From: Leptospiraceae bacterium | GTDB lineage: Bacteria > Spirochaetota > Leptospiria > Turneriellales > Turneriellaceae | Direction: 5' to 3' | Length of the DNA stretch: 10,607 nt | NCBI GenBank assembly: GCA_016788945.1 | Contig: JAEUSA010000037.1 | Coordinates: 1 to 10,607 of the forward strand | In this document: in pieces, positions 1 through 7,121 of the stretch | How positions within the stretch are numbered: the first letter of the stretch is position 1 | Layout of the letters: every line of letters begins with the position of its first letter | Notes under the pieces: model-generated | Databases searched by the model: none | The model's input: only the letters and a program-made list of their open reading frames with translations | Told to the model about the DNA's origin: nothing | Program-made: the position numbers and the translations under genes

Positions 1-1419
1 CCTATGTCGTTCTTTGTTAAAGAAAAAACTGGTGTGATGATGAGCCGCATCATCAACGACGCGAACTTGCTTTCCGATTCGGCCTCTGACTATTTGCGCG
101 TTTCGATCAACAATTTTTTTATTATCACGACGCACCTTGTACTGCTGAGCCTAATCAGTTTTAAGCTGTTGATTATCACAATCATCGGTGTCCCTCTCGT
201 GCTGTGGCCGGTAAACCACTACGCGCGCAAAATCAAAGACATTACACAGCGTGAGCAGACGAGCCTTGCCGATCTGACAGGCCATATGCAAGAGGTGATT
301 TCGGGCATTCGTATCATTCGCGCCTTCGGTATGGAAAAATTCGAACACGCGCAGTTCAGCCATATCAACGATTCATTGTTCAGGCAGATTTTCAAATTCC
401 GTATGAACAATGCGCTGTCGCCGGCGCTCGTCGAATTCACCACCAGCCTGATGATCATCGGCCTGATTGTTTACGGCGCGGCCCGCATCATTGACGGCGA
501 ATTTACCTCGGGCAGTTTTTTCCTCTTCCTGTTTACGTTGATGGTCATCATCAGCCCCATCAAACAAATTGCCTCATGGTATAATATGGTGCAGCGCGCG
601 ACAGCTGCGGGCGAGCGTATCTTTGCGCTCATTGACACCCCGAACGACGTCAGCGAAGCCGCACACGCAAAACCGTTCGAACAGCTCAAAAAAGATATCC
701 GTTTCAAGAATATCAGCTTCCACTATCCGCAGACCGAAGCGCAGGTGCTGAGAAATATCAACTTCGATGTGCCGGTAGGTTCGCGCGTCGCCCTCGTCGG
801 TCATTCGGGCGCGGGCAAGTCGACGCTCGTCGACTTGATTCCGCGGTTCTACGATGTCAGCGAAGGCAAAATACTGTTCGACGGTGAAGACGTGCGCGAC
901 CTACGTATCGCCGATCTGCGTCGCGCGATCGGTGTGGTTACGCAGGAAATTTTTCTCTTCAACGGTACCGTGCGACAGAATATTTCTTATGGTCGCGATG
1001 ATATTCCTGAAAGTGAAATCGAGCGCGCGGCCGAAATGGCTTACGCCGACGTTTTCATCAAGAATTTGCCCAAACGCTACGATACCCCGATCGGCGAACG
1101 CGGACTCATGCTCTCCGGCGGGCAGCGGCAGAGAATTTCCATCGCGCGCGCGATTTTGAAAGACCCGCAGATTCTCATACTGGACGAAGCGACGAGTGCG
1201 CTCGATACCGAATCAGAGCGCTTGGTGCAGAAAGCACTCGAAAAACTGATGAAAAACCGCACGGTGTTTGTGATTGCGCACCGCCTGTCGACGATCTACA
1301 GCGCCGATCTGATTCTGGTGATGGATAAAGGACGCATCGTCGAACGCGGTACACATAAACAGTTGCTGAAGAAAAAGGGACATTACAAGAAACTTTACGA
1401 CCTGCAGTTCAGCAAATAG
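1..1419 (+). CDS. msbA: MsbA-type ABC exporter (permease + ATPase), 5' end outside window
   Basis: This is an inner-membrane type IV ABC exporter half-transporter. MsbA members dimerise and flip lipid A-core across the inner membrane using ATP. The frame is open to base 1 and begins with Pro-Met-Ser-Phe-Phe, which matches an internal site about a third of the way into MsbA (the LPxSFF stretch before TM3). The ATG at 4 is therefore internal and the true start lies upstream. Remaining parts are hydrophobic segments at about 110-210 and 440-570, then the ATPase domain from about 685. The ATPase has Walker A GHSGAGKST (799-825), a Q-loop around 937-950, signature LSGGQRQR (1111-1134), Walker B plus D-loop ILILDEATSALD (1171-1206) and the switch His (1279-1281), so it looks catalytically complete. 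The stop is 9 bases before cheX. Lipid A as substrate is inferred from family resemblance; a general lipid or drug exporter is possible. Confidence 0.9.
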   Translation, partial: PMSFFVKEKTGVMMSRIINDANLLSDSASDYLRVSINNFFIITTHLVLLSLISFKLLIITIIGVPLVLWPVNHYARKIKDITQREQTSLADLTGHMQEVISGIRIIRAFGMEKFEHAQFSHINDSLFRQIFKFRMNNALSPALVEFTTSLMIIGLIVYGAARIIDGEFTSGSFFLFLFTLMVIISPIKQIASWYNMVQRATAAGERIFALIDTPNDVSEAAHAKPFEQLKKDIRFKNISFHYPQTEAQVLRNINFDVPVGSRVALVGHSGAGKSTLVDLIPRFYDVSEGKILFDGEDVRDLRIADLRRAIGVVTQEIFLFNGTVRQNISYGRDDIPESEIERAAEMAYADVFIKNLPKRYDTPIGERGLMLSGGQRQRISIARAILKDPQILILDEATSALDTESERLVQKALEKLMKNRTVFVIAHRLSTIYSADLILVMDKGRIVERGTHKQLLKKKGHYKKLYDLQFSK

Positions 1420-1428
1420 CCCGCCGGT

Positions 1429-1875
1429 ATGAAAGAAGCAGAACTCAAGACATTTGTCGAAGGCGTGATGCGCTATTTCAACACCATCACGTCGACGCCG
1501 GCGAGTGTGGGTATTCCCTACGTCAAGTCAGAGAACCACCGCATCGAAGAGATTACCGGCATCATTGGCCTTACCGGCCGCCGCCGCGGTGGTATTTTCA
1601 TAACCTGCCCGCGCGACATGGTCGCCGAAATCGTTACTGAATACCTCGGTGTTGCCGACCCAGGCCTTTCTTCGATCAAAGACCTTGCGGGTGAAATGGC
1701 CAATACCGTCGCCGGCAATGCCTCGCTCGCCTTCGGTTCGGATTTTCAGATTTCGGTGCCCGTTGTTCTCGTCGGCAAGCCTGAACAGATTGATATGCCG
1801 ACGCGCGTGCCGACATTTGTGATTCCCATCGAATGGAAAAACTATAAGGCCTACCTTGCGGTAGGTATTGAGTAG
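1429..1875 (+). CDS. cheX: CheX-like chemotaxis phosphatase
   Basis: This 148-residue cytoplasmic protein fits the CheC/CheX/FliY phosphatase superfamily, single-motif CheX type. CheX dephosphorylates phospho-CheY and so resets flagellar motor switching. The family's ExxN catalytic motif is visible as Gly-Glu-Met-Ala-Asn, with E89 and N92, inside a helix reading DLAGEMANTVAGNA. The alternating beta strands before it (about 44-60) and at the C-terminus (about 107-146) fit the CheX fold. Length is near the usual 150-155 residues. The ATG at 1429 is 9 bases after the exporter stop; I see no strong Shine-Dalgarno, so coupling to upstream translation is plausible. The gene overlaps the next one by 8 bases. 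No other chemotaxis gene is in the window, so the CheY partner is not local. The molecular family is fairly secure; the actual phosphatase target is inferred. Confidence 0.85.
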   Translation: MKEAELKTFVEGVMRYFNTITSTPASVGIPYVKSENHRIEEITGIIGLTGRRRGGIFITCPRDMVAEIVTEYLGVADPGLSSIKDLAGEMANTVAGNASLAFGSDFQISVPVVLVGKPEQIDMPTRVPTFVIPIEWKNYKAYLAVGIE

Positions 1876-2842
1876 CTTGCCCGACCGCATTCTCAAATTG
1901 ACTCTGCCCGCGGGCGAGCGCCTCGACAGGTTTCTCGCCGAAGCGGTGAAAGATTCCGGCGTATCGCGCTCAAAGCTGCAGAAGCTGATTGCCGAAGGCC
2001 GCGTGACGGGAATTCCCGCGCACCACAATAAATCGTCATTTAAGGCCAAACAACCTACCGAAATTGAGATCCGCCTGAGCGACGACGAACCTACTGCCCT
2101 GATACCGTTCGATTTCGATATTCCGGTGCTGTTTGAAGATGAGTACCTCGCCGTCGTGCATAAACCGGCGGGCATGACCGTGCACCCCGGTGCCGGCACG
2201 GGCGCCGACACGATGGTGCACGCATTGATCGGTAAACTCGATCGCCTCGCACCGCACGCGGAACGGCCGGGCATTGTACACCGCCTCGATCGCGAAACCG
2301 AAGGTCTTTTGCTGGTGGCAAAAACCGACAAGGCGCGTACTGCACTTTCGCGTGCATTTGCGGGCCGTGAAGTCAGCAAAGAATATGCGGCGATTGTGTG
2401 GGGGCAGGTGAAGTTACCTGAAGTTGTAGAAGGATTCATAACGCGAGATACCCATAACCGGCGGAAAATGCGTTTTTCCGAACACGAAACTGCGGGACGC
2501 AGCCGTGCTCGCGAAGCGATACTCGAAATCAGCGAACAGAGCCCGCTCAAGTTCGCGACCCGACTTTCGATCGCGCTTATCACCGGGCGCACGCACCAGA
2601 TTCGGGCCACGGCAGCGTATTTCAACGCGCCGATTGTCGGCGACACCGTTTACGGCAATGACGAAAGCAAATTCAAACTCTACAATATCGGACGCGAAAA
2701 GCGCATGCGCATTCAGGCGGCCGGTATGCTACTCATGGCACAAAAGCTGAGCCTGAAGCATCCGTTCAAGCGCAAGACCCTCGATTTTGCCCTGCCGTTG
2801 CCTAAACGCTTTGAAGACGTTGTCGCAATTCTTTCTACCTGA
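1868..2842 (+). CDS. rluD: RluA/RluD-family pseudouridine synthase with S4 domain
   Basis: This enzyme isomerises uridine to pseudouridine in RNA. The RluD branch modifies helix 69 of 23S rRNA during ribosome assembly. Of 324 residues, about 15-70 form an S4 RNA-binding domain (ERLDRFLAEAV, then SRSKLQKLIAEGRV). The synthase domain follows, with HKPAGMTVHPG at 98-108, the catalytic motif HRLDRETEGLLLVAK with D141 as nucleophile, KEYAAIVWG at 171-179 and GRTHQIRATAAYFNAPIVGD at 240-259. Length matches RluD (about 325). The TTG at 1868 overlaps the cheX stop by 8 bases, with AGGT at 1863-1866 just upstream; another TTG at 1877 is possible and would shorten it by 3 residues. The C-terminal 60 residues depart from E. 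coli RluD, so RluC-like or other site specificity cannot be excluded. It ends 5 bases from the convergent thyX stop. Confidence 0.88.
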   Translation: MSSLPDRILKLTLPAGERLDRFLAEAVKDSGVSRSKLQKLIAEGRVTGIPAHHNKSSFKAKQPTEIEIRLSDDEPTALIPFDFDIPVLFEDEYLAVVHKPAGMTVHPGAGTGADTMVHALIGKLDRLAPHAERPGIVHRLDRETEGLLLVAKTDKARTALSRAFAGREVSKEYAAIVWGQVKLPEVVEGFITRDTHNRRKMRFSEHETAGRSRAREAILEISEQSPLKFATRLSIALITGRTHQIRATAAYFNAPIVGDTVYGNDESKFKLYNIGREKRMRIQAAGMLLMAQKLSLKHPFKRKTLDFALPLPKRFEDVVAILST

Positions 2843-2847
2843 CGCTG

Positions 2848-4377
2848 TCAGATCACGCGCGCGTAGTTTTCAAACGGAACCTGCCATACCTTAATGCCGC
2901 AGAAGTGGTCGCCTTCGGGGCAGCGGGGCTTCAAATGTTCGCGCACGACGCACGGGGGGCCGATATACTGCCCGATTTCTGGAAAACGGCTTTTGATTTC
3001 GCTGACCTCGGCATGCGCCGAATAGAAGATTTCTTCCTGCGCATTATAGCAGAGGCGTGATTTCCACTTGTGGTAGAAATTGTAGAAATCACCCGATTCC
3101 ATAAACCGTACGGGAAATGCATTGGGCAGAATGTAGGTGAGGTCTTCGCGCGGAAGTGCTTCGTTTTGCCACAGCGAGCGCAATAGGGCAAAATTTTCCG
3201 AAAGGTAGTTGCGGTAGGTGGCGGCAGCGCGCTCTGATTCGTGAATCAGCCGCGGTGTGATATAATCGTCTTCGAGCGACACCTGCGCCGCAAGGTGCGG
3301 CCGGTTTCCCGGCAGAGTGCGATGGCGCTGCTCCTGCGAGTCTGCCGTATGTGATAATTTCTTCTGGAAGGTGAAATGCGCATGGTTCAGAAGCCGTGTC
3401 GTTTCGTCGAGTGTACCTGGGTAAAAGACATCGCCGAGTAACGGGTTAAGCTGCGTGTCGAGCGCCGCCGCGGCAGAAGGAAAAATCCCCCCTGATTGCG
3501 TGAGTGCATCTACCGATGATGAAACAAGACGCGCACTTTTGCCCGTGAGCAGAGCGTCGAATGCCGCATTATTCTTTTTTGCCGCGGCTGCGTCGATGCT
3601 GCGCTCGGGAGCAGCGAGGGGCTCGGGCATTTCTTCGAAAAGATCTGCGTCAATTTCGCGCACGATGCGCAGCATGTGTATGCCCAAGACGACAAATTCT
3701 TCGCTGCGCGACCATAGCAGCATACGCGCGTAACGCATCAGCGTCAGCGCACTGATGCTGTGGTAGAGATAGGCCACGGTCGAAACCGGCATGATGTAGC
3801 GCGCGACTTCCATGCAGCGCTTCTTGATGGCATCGGCGTGATCTTCCCGATTTCGCGCCTTCAGCCGGTGAATGGAAAAAAAGATCTCTTCGACCACGGG
3901 CGTAAGCTCTGTGATCAGCTGGCTATAGGTGGCAAAGGCGCGCTCGTGCAGCGCATGCACCGCAGCGTTGCCGGCGAGCGTGCGGGGCAGGGTATACCAA
4001 GTGCGGTCGGCTTTGATCGGTACATAACGCTGTGACACCTGCTCTGAATTGTAATAAGGATGAGCGTGCAGTATCTGCCAGATCAACTGCCGGCTGACAT
4101 TCTCGAGGCCAAAAACAAACTGTGCATGCTGGCGTGTCGTGTGGTGGCCAGACTTAAGCGTTGCGCGCGCGACTTTTTTTCGCAGTTCAAGCGATTTTTC
4201 CGATTTGTGCATGTCATCGGGCGTGAGCAAACCCTTTGAACTATAGCATGTGCGTGCTGATGCCGCGGCAATATCAAACGGGCGCGCGGTATGCGCAATC
4301 AGGCGCACCTTTATCGGCGAAACGGCCAGCGCTTCAGCATATTCTTTGGTCAATTCATCGAACCAGTGGGCCGCCAT
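2848..4377 (-). CDS. thyX: Tandem (double-length) ThyX-like thymidylate synthase
   Basis: ThyX makes dTMP from dUMP with FAD, NADPH and methylene-tetrahydrofolate; ordinary members are 220-250 residues, but this has 509 and two ThyX-like halves. Half 1 (about 22-250) has SGHHTTRQHAQFVFG at 76-90 and a signature region at 105-118 reading AHPYYNSEQVSQRY, then a helix resembling the LxxLLxxR region at 208-240. Half 2 (about 325-509) has RHRT at 351-354 and LCYNAQEEI at 442-450, like the usual LRxxxxAQxEI helix. Against RHRxxSxNExSxRY, half 1 lacks both Arg of RHR but keeps SxRY, and half 2 keeps RHR but lacks SxRY. The C-terminus has C476, C486 and C493 with H481 and H491. I chose the ATG at 4377: the frame stays open to 4641, but that stretch lies over the upstream permease gene and has no family character. 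It sits 32 bases downstream of the permease gene and probably ends the operon. Family membership is firm; activity of this split form is inferred. Confidence 0.85.
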   Translation of the reverse strand: MAAHWFDELTKEYAEALAVSPIKVRLIAHTARPFDIAAASARTCYSSKGLLTPDDMHKSEKSLELRKKVARATLKSGHHTTRQHAQFVFGLENVSRQLIWQILHAHPYYNSEQVSQRYVPIKADRTWYTLPRTLAGNAAVHALHERAFATYSQLITELTPVVEEIFFSIHRLKARNREDHADAIKKRCMEVARYIMPVSTVAYLYHSISALTLMRYARMLLWSRSEEFVVLGIHMLRIVREIDADLFEEMPEPLAAPERSIDAAAAKKNNAAFDALLTGKSARLVSSSVDALTQSGGIFPSAAAALDTQLNPLLGDVFYPGTLDETTRLLNHAHFTFQKKLSHTADSQEQRHRTLPGNRPHLAAQVSLEDDYITPRLIHESERAAATYRNYLSENFALLRSLWQNEALPREDLTYILPNAFPVRFMESGDFYNFYHKWKSRLCYNAQEEIFYSAHAEVSEIKSRFPEIGQYIGPPCVVREHLKPRCPEGDHFCGIKVWQVPFENYARVI

Positions 4378-4409
4378 AGGTAAATCTGCAATTGTTCGCC
4401 GGGCCGTCC

Positions 4410-5513
4410 CTAATAATCCATGCGCCAGTAGACATAGGCGGTGGCAGCACCGGCAATAATGTTGGCAAGGTTGCCGGCAATAAAGGGATGTAGCGAACCG
4501 CTCTCGCCGAATGCCGAGCCGAAATACATAAAGAAGAAATACGCGAGGGTAAACAGCATCGACACGGCGATACTGGTGGCGGCACTCCCCTTTTTGAGCC
4601 GTCCGCCGATCATGCCACCAATGAAGGCAATAAAGAAACATACCAGCGGATATCCCGCGTGCCAGAATACTTCGGTCAGAAAGACCGAATATTCACCACC
4701 CGATTCGCGGCGTTTACTGTAGATCTTGTACGAATCGAAAATCGAGCGCTCTTCGGAGTCCATTTCGACATAAAAATTCTGGAATGCCCGCATATTTTCC
4801 GGAAGCTCCAGATCGATATTTTCATAGGAATCGGTATCGAGGTAAAGGCCGCTCTGGTCAAAGCGGGAAATCCGCGCACGGACGAAATGCCAGCGCCCCG
4901 ATTCGCCGCCTTCAGAAATGGCCTTTTCAGCTTCGATGATGCGGCTGATCGAGCCGGTATCGCCCAACTCGAGCAAATGAAAGCCGATCAGTGTTTTATC
5001 GTACCAAGCACCGTAACCGATCGTATAATAACGTTTGCCAAAACGCAGAGTCAGGTTGCTGCTGTGATCATGCTTGCGCAGCCTCGCATCGCTGCCTTTA
5101 TTGCGCAATGCATAGCTGATGTCGACTGCCTTATACGCGGCGGGAAAGGACACGTACTCGTTGAAAAAAAAGAACGCCACCGAAAGAACGCAGGAAAACA
5201 CCACAATGGGCCGCAGAATACGACGAAATGATCTACCCGCTGCGAGCATCACGGTAATCTCAAAATTGCGGCCGAACTGCGCGATGGTAAATGCCACGGC
5301 GAACATCAGCGAAGGCGGTACGATATAGGTAATGAATGTCGGTGCGATGGTGATGTAATACTGTATGAGCAGCGCTGTGCCCTGCTTATTTTCGTTGAAG
5401 TCTTTGATCGAATCGAGCACTTTGACAATCACAGCGACGCCGATCAGCAGCACGAGCGTGCCGAAGAAAGATTTCAAAAATGACTTAAAGACGTAGCGGT
5501 CGAGTATATCCAT
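4410..5513 (-). CDS. lptG: LptF/LptG (YjgP/YjgQ) family LPS-export permease
   Basis: LptF and LptG form the inner-membrane core of the LptB2FG ABC complex that pulls lipopolysaccharide from the inner membrane and passes it to LptC/LptA. This 367-residue protein shows the family layout: three N-terminal membrane segments (about 12-34, 53-80, 101-118), a periplasmic beta-rich domain (about 120-275), and three C-terminal segments (about 284-303, 311-330, 343-362). The start ILDRYVFKSF resembles the LptG N-terminus, and EITVMLAAGRS at 85-95 matches the conserved loop after TM2 (ELxxMRAxG). I placed the start at the ATG at 5513, 1 base after the stop of the upstream glycosyltransferase gene; a longer reading from 5552 would overlap that gene and add 13 residues outside the family N-terminus. 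No clear Shine-Dalgarno is visible, so translational coupling is likely. LptG rather than LptF is a judgement from the N-terminus; the ATPase and partner permease are not in this window. Confidence 0.85.
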   Translation of the reverse strand: MDILDRYVFKSFLKSFFGTLVLLIGVAVIVKVLDSIKDFNENKQGTALLIQYYITIAPTFITYIVPPSLMFAVAFTIAQFGRNFEITVMLAAGRSFRRILRPIVVFSCVLSVAFFFFNEYVSFPAAYKAVDISYALRNKGSDARLRKHDHSSNLTLRFGKRYYTIGYGAWYDKTLIGFHLLELGDTGSISRIIEAEKAISEGGESGRWHFVRARISRFDQSGLYLDTDSYENIDLELPENMRAFQNFYVEMDSEERSIFDSYKIYSKRRESGGEYSVFLTEVFWHAGYPLVCFFIAFIGGMIGGRLKKGSAATSIAVSMLFTLAYFFFMYFGSAFGESGSLHPFIAGNLANIIAGAATAYVYWRMDY

Positions 5514-5514
5514 T

Positions 5515-7089
5515 TTACATCGGGTAACGGTAAACCCAGAATTTATAGCCAAAATAGTTGGTGATGAAACTGATCAGCACAGTGGAAAGCTTGAATAGAT
5601 TTGTGCGCAAGACGCTGAGTTCGGGGTTGTAGAGCAGGTTGAGCCCGTGGAAGATCAGCGCTGAAATAAGCAGCGTAAAAACCGAAACCGTAAAGAAACG
5701 CCGGTATGCCGCACGGCGCTTGAACGTATAGCCGCTGTGCAGAGTGAATGCGAGCAGGTTCGCACACAAAAAGGCCGCGACCATGTACATGAGCTGACGT
5801 ATTTCACCCCCATTGCCGAAGGTGAGGATCAGCGTGTTATGGATCGCAAAATCGGTAAAGGTATTGATCGACCCGGTAACGGCGAACTTGATCAGATGAC
5901 CGAAACGAAAACGAATGAGTTCATTGAGTACGCGCAGCGTCTGCTTGAAAGTTACTTTGCTGCCCGCCTGGTCATTCCAACGCACGGGTACTTCGGCGAC
6001 CGTGAGGCCCACAACGGCGGCCTTTTTCAGAATCTCAAAATCGAAGCCGAATCGGATATTGGCCAGCGAGCGGAATATGTACTGTGCCGCGCGGCGTTCA
6101 AACAGCTTGAACCCGCATTGGGTATCTTTATAGGGCAGATCGAGCAGCAGACGAATCAGCAGATTTCCGCTGCGACTCACGAGGCGGCGCACGATGTTCT
6201 GTTTGACGCCGATTTCACTGCCGCTGAGGTAGCGTGATCCGATTGCCGCGTCGGCGCCGGTTTTGAGTGCCAGTTCGAGTTTGGGGAGTTCAGTAATCGG
6301 CGTTGCTCCATCGGCGTCGCACACGAGTATTCTCTTGGCTGAAGCCGCGAGTACACCTTCGCGCACGGCTGCACCTTTACCCGAATTTTCATAGAGCCTG
6401 AGTGTCTGCACGCGCGGGAAGGCCTTGTGTATGACCGCCGCCGTATTGTCGCGACTGCCGTCGTCGACCACGATGATCTCATGGCTGATTTTGCGCGACT
6501 TGAAATAGCGGATTACCGACGGAAGATAGAGCGGCAGGCGCTCGGCTTCATTGTACGCCGGTATAACACAAGCGATCTCGGGTTGTTTTTCCGGTTCTTT
6601 GCGGTGCGCCTGCAGAACGCACACCGTGCCGACTCCGATGAGCTGGTTGAGATAAGGATGCAGCCTGACTTCGAGCGAGAACAAGAAACGGGCGAGACTT
6701 TTTATTCCCGGCAAAAAGACCAGCCAGATCACGGGCAGGGTAAACGCGCCAAAATGGAATAACTCACGGACTTCATAACCCGGAATATCCTGTACTGCTG
6801 CGCGCAATGAGCGGTCGGCGCCACGGTTAAAAGCCAAAATTACCGCTACCTGCGGCCGATTCTTGCGCAGTGTCAGCGTGCTGCCGGCGGCATCGGCGCT
6901 GATCAGTACTTCAGGTTTCGCGGTCGCCGCTTTCAGCGGAATGAAGTTCCCGAACGATTCGTTGAGTGCACCGGGTTCTGCGTGATAGGTCGCAATGATG
7001 CGCGGGGCATAGGCGCGCACGAGGCGGGCGATTAATCTTTCGAGATAAGGCGAAAGCAGCGAGCGGGAGTTCTTGATAGTAATCAGCAA
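5515..7089 (-). CDS. ALG5-like GT2 glycosyltransferase fused to GtrA membrane domain, with extra N-terminal region
   Basis: This 524-residue protein probably transfers a sugar from a nucleotide donor to a polyprenyl phosphate at the inner membrane and helps flip the product. Residues 171-385 are a GT2 domain of the dolichyl-phosphate glucosyltransferase (ALG5/DPM1) type: CVIPAYNEAERLP, IIVVDDGSRDNT (D209, D210), the DxD site D258-A-D260, KDTQCGFKLF at 321-330 and VAEVPVRW at 364-371. Residues 398-522 are a GtrA domain with about four membrane segments. Residues 1-170 are not part of either; about 75-163 (ending in a hydrophobic FTLPVIWLVF stretch and VCVLQAHRK) faintly resemble the C-terminal half of class I SAM methyltransferases. 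The start is a TTG at 7089; the frame opens at 7119 and offers no ATG between there and 7089, so the exact start is uncertain. It appears to be first in an operon with the lptG- and thyX-like genes. Sugar and acceptor are unknown. Confidence 0.85.
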   Translation of the reverse strand: MLITIKNSRSLLSPYLERLIARLVRAYAPRIIATYHAEPGALNESFGNFIPLKAATAKPEVLISADAAGSTLTLRKNRPQVAVILAFNRGADRSLRAAVQDIPGYEVRELFHFGAFTLPVIWLVFLPGIKSLARFLFSLEVRLHPYLNQLIGVGTVCVLQAHRKEPEKQPEIACVIPAYNEAERLPLYLPSVIRYFKSRKISHEIIVVDDGSRDNTAAVIHKAFPRVQTLRLYENSGKGAAVREGVLAASAKRILVCDADGATPITELPKLELALKTGADAAIGSRYLSGSEIGVKQNIVRRLVSRSGNLLIRLLLDLPYKDTQCGFKLFERRAAQYIFRSLANIRFGFDFEILKKAAVVGLTVAEVPVRWNDQAGSKVTFKQTLRVLNELIRFRFGHLIKFAVTGSINTFTDFAIHNTLILTFGNGGEIRQLMYMVAAFLCANLLAFTLHSGYTFKRRAAYRRFFTVSVFTLLISALIFHGLNLLYNPELSVLRTNLFKLSTVLISFITNYFGYKFWVYRYPM

Positions 7090-7121
7090 CGCGCCGGTTT
7101 TAACGATCAGGGCAGATTGTC
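7090..7121. promoter_or_regulatory. 32-base divergent control region between glycosyltransferase and pepP
   Basis: Two apparently operon-leading genes face away from each other with only 32 bases between their predicted start codons. This is too short for two separate sigma-70 promoters plus leaders, so promoters must overlap the opposite coding regions, or one start lies further downstream than predicted. I cannot pick out convincing -35/-10 boxes. The region also carries the pepP ribosome binding site. Confidence 0.35.
7108..7112 (+). promoter_or_regulatory. Ribosome binding site of pepP
   Basis: CAGGG lies 9 bases before the ATG at 7122, a normal Shine-Dalgarno spacing. It supports 7122 over the internal ATG at 7194, where the only AGG-like match (AGGTG) abuts the start codon and is too close. 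Confidence 0.5.

Noticed and set aside
4..6. ATG at position 4 as the start of the ABC exporter
   Set aside because: The frame is open to base 1 and the sequence aligns to the interior of MsbA, so the start is outside the window.
1528..2646. 372-residue antisense open frame on the - strand over cheX and the rluD-like gene
   Set aside because: Its translation is Ser/Arg/Ala-rich with no domain, and it mirrors two well-supported genes on the + strand. Long antisense frames are common at this base composition.
4378..4641. 88-residue N-terminal extension of thyX in an open frame
   Set aside because: It lies over the 3' end of the lptG-like gene, is rich in Cys, Arg and His without family likeness, and the ATG at 4377 gives a normal gene-to-gene spacing.
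4659..5231. 190-residue + strand open frame opposite the lptG-like gene
   Set aside because: The opposite strand encodes a complete six-segment permease; this frame shows no recognisable domain or ribosome binding site.
5737..6237. 166-residue + strand open frame opposite the glycosyltransferase
   Set aside because: It is a frame shadow of the conserved GT2/GtrA coding region and shows no motif of its own.
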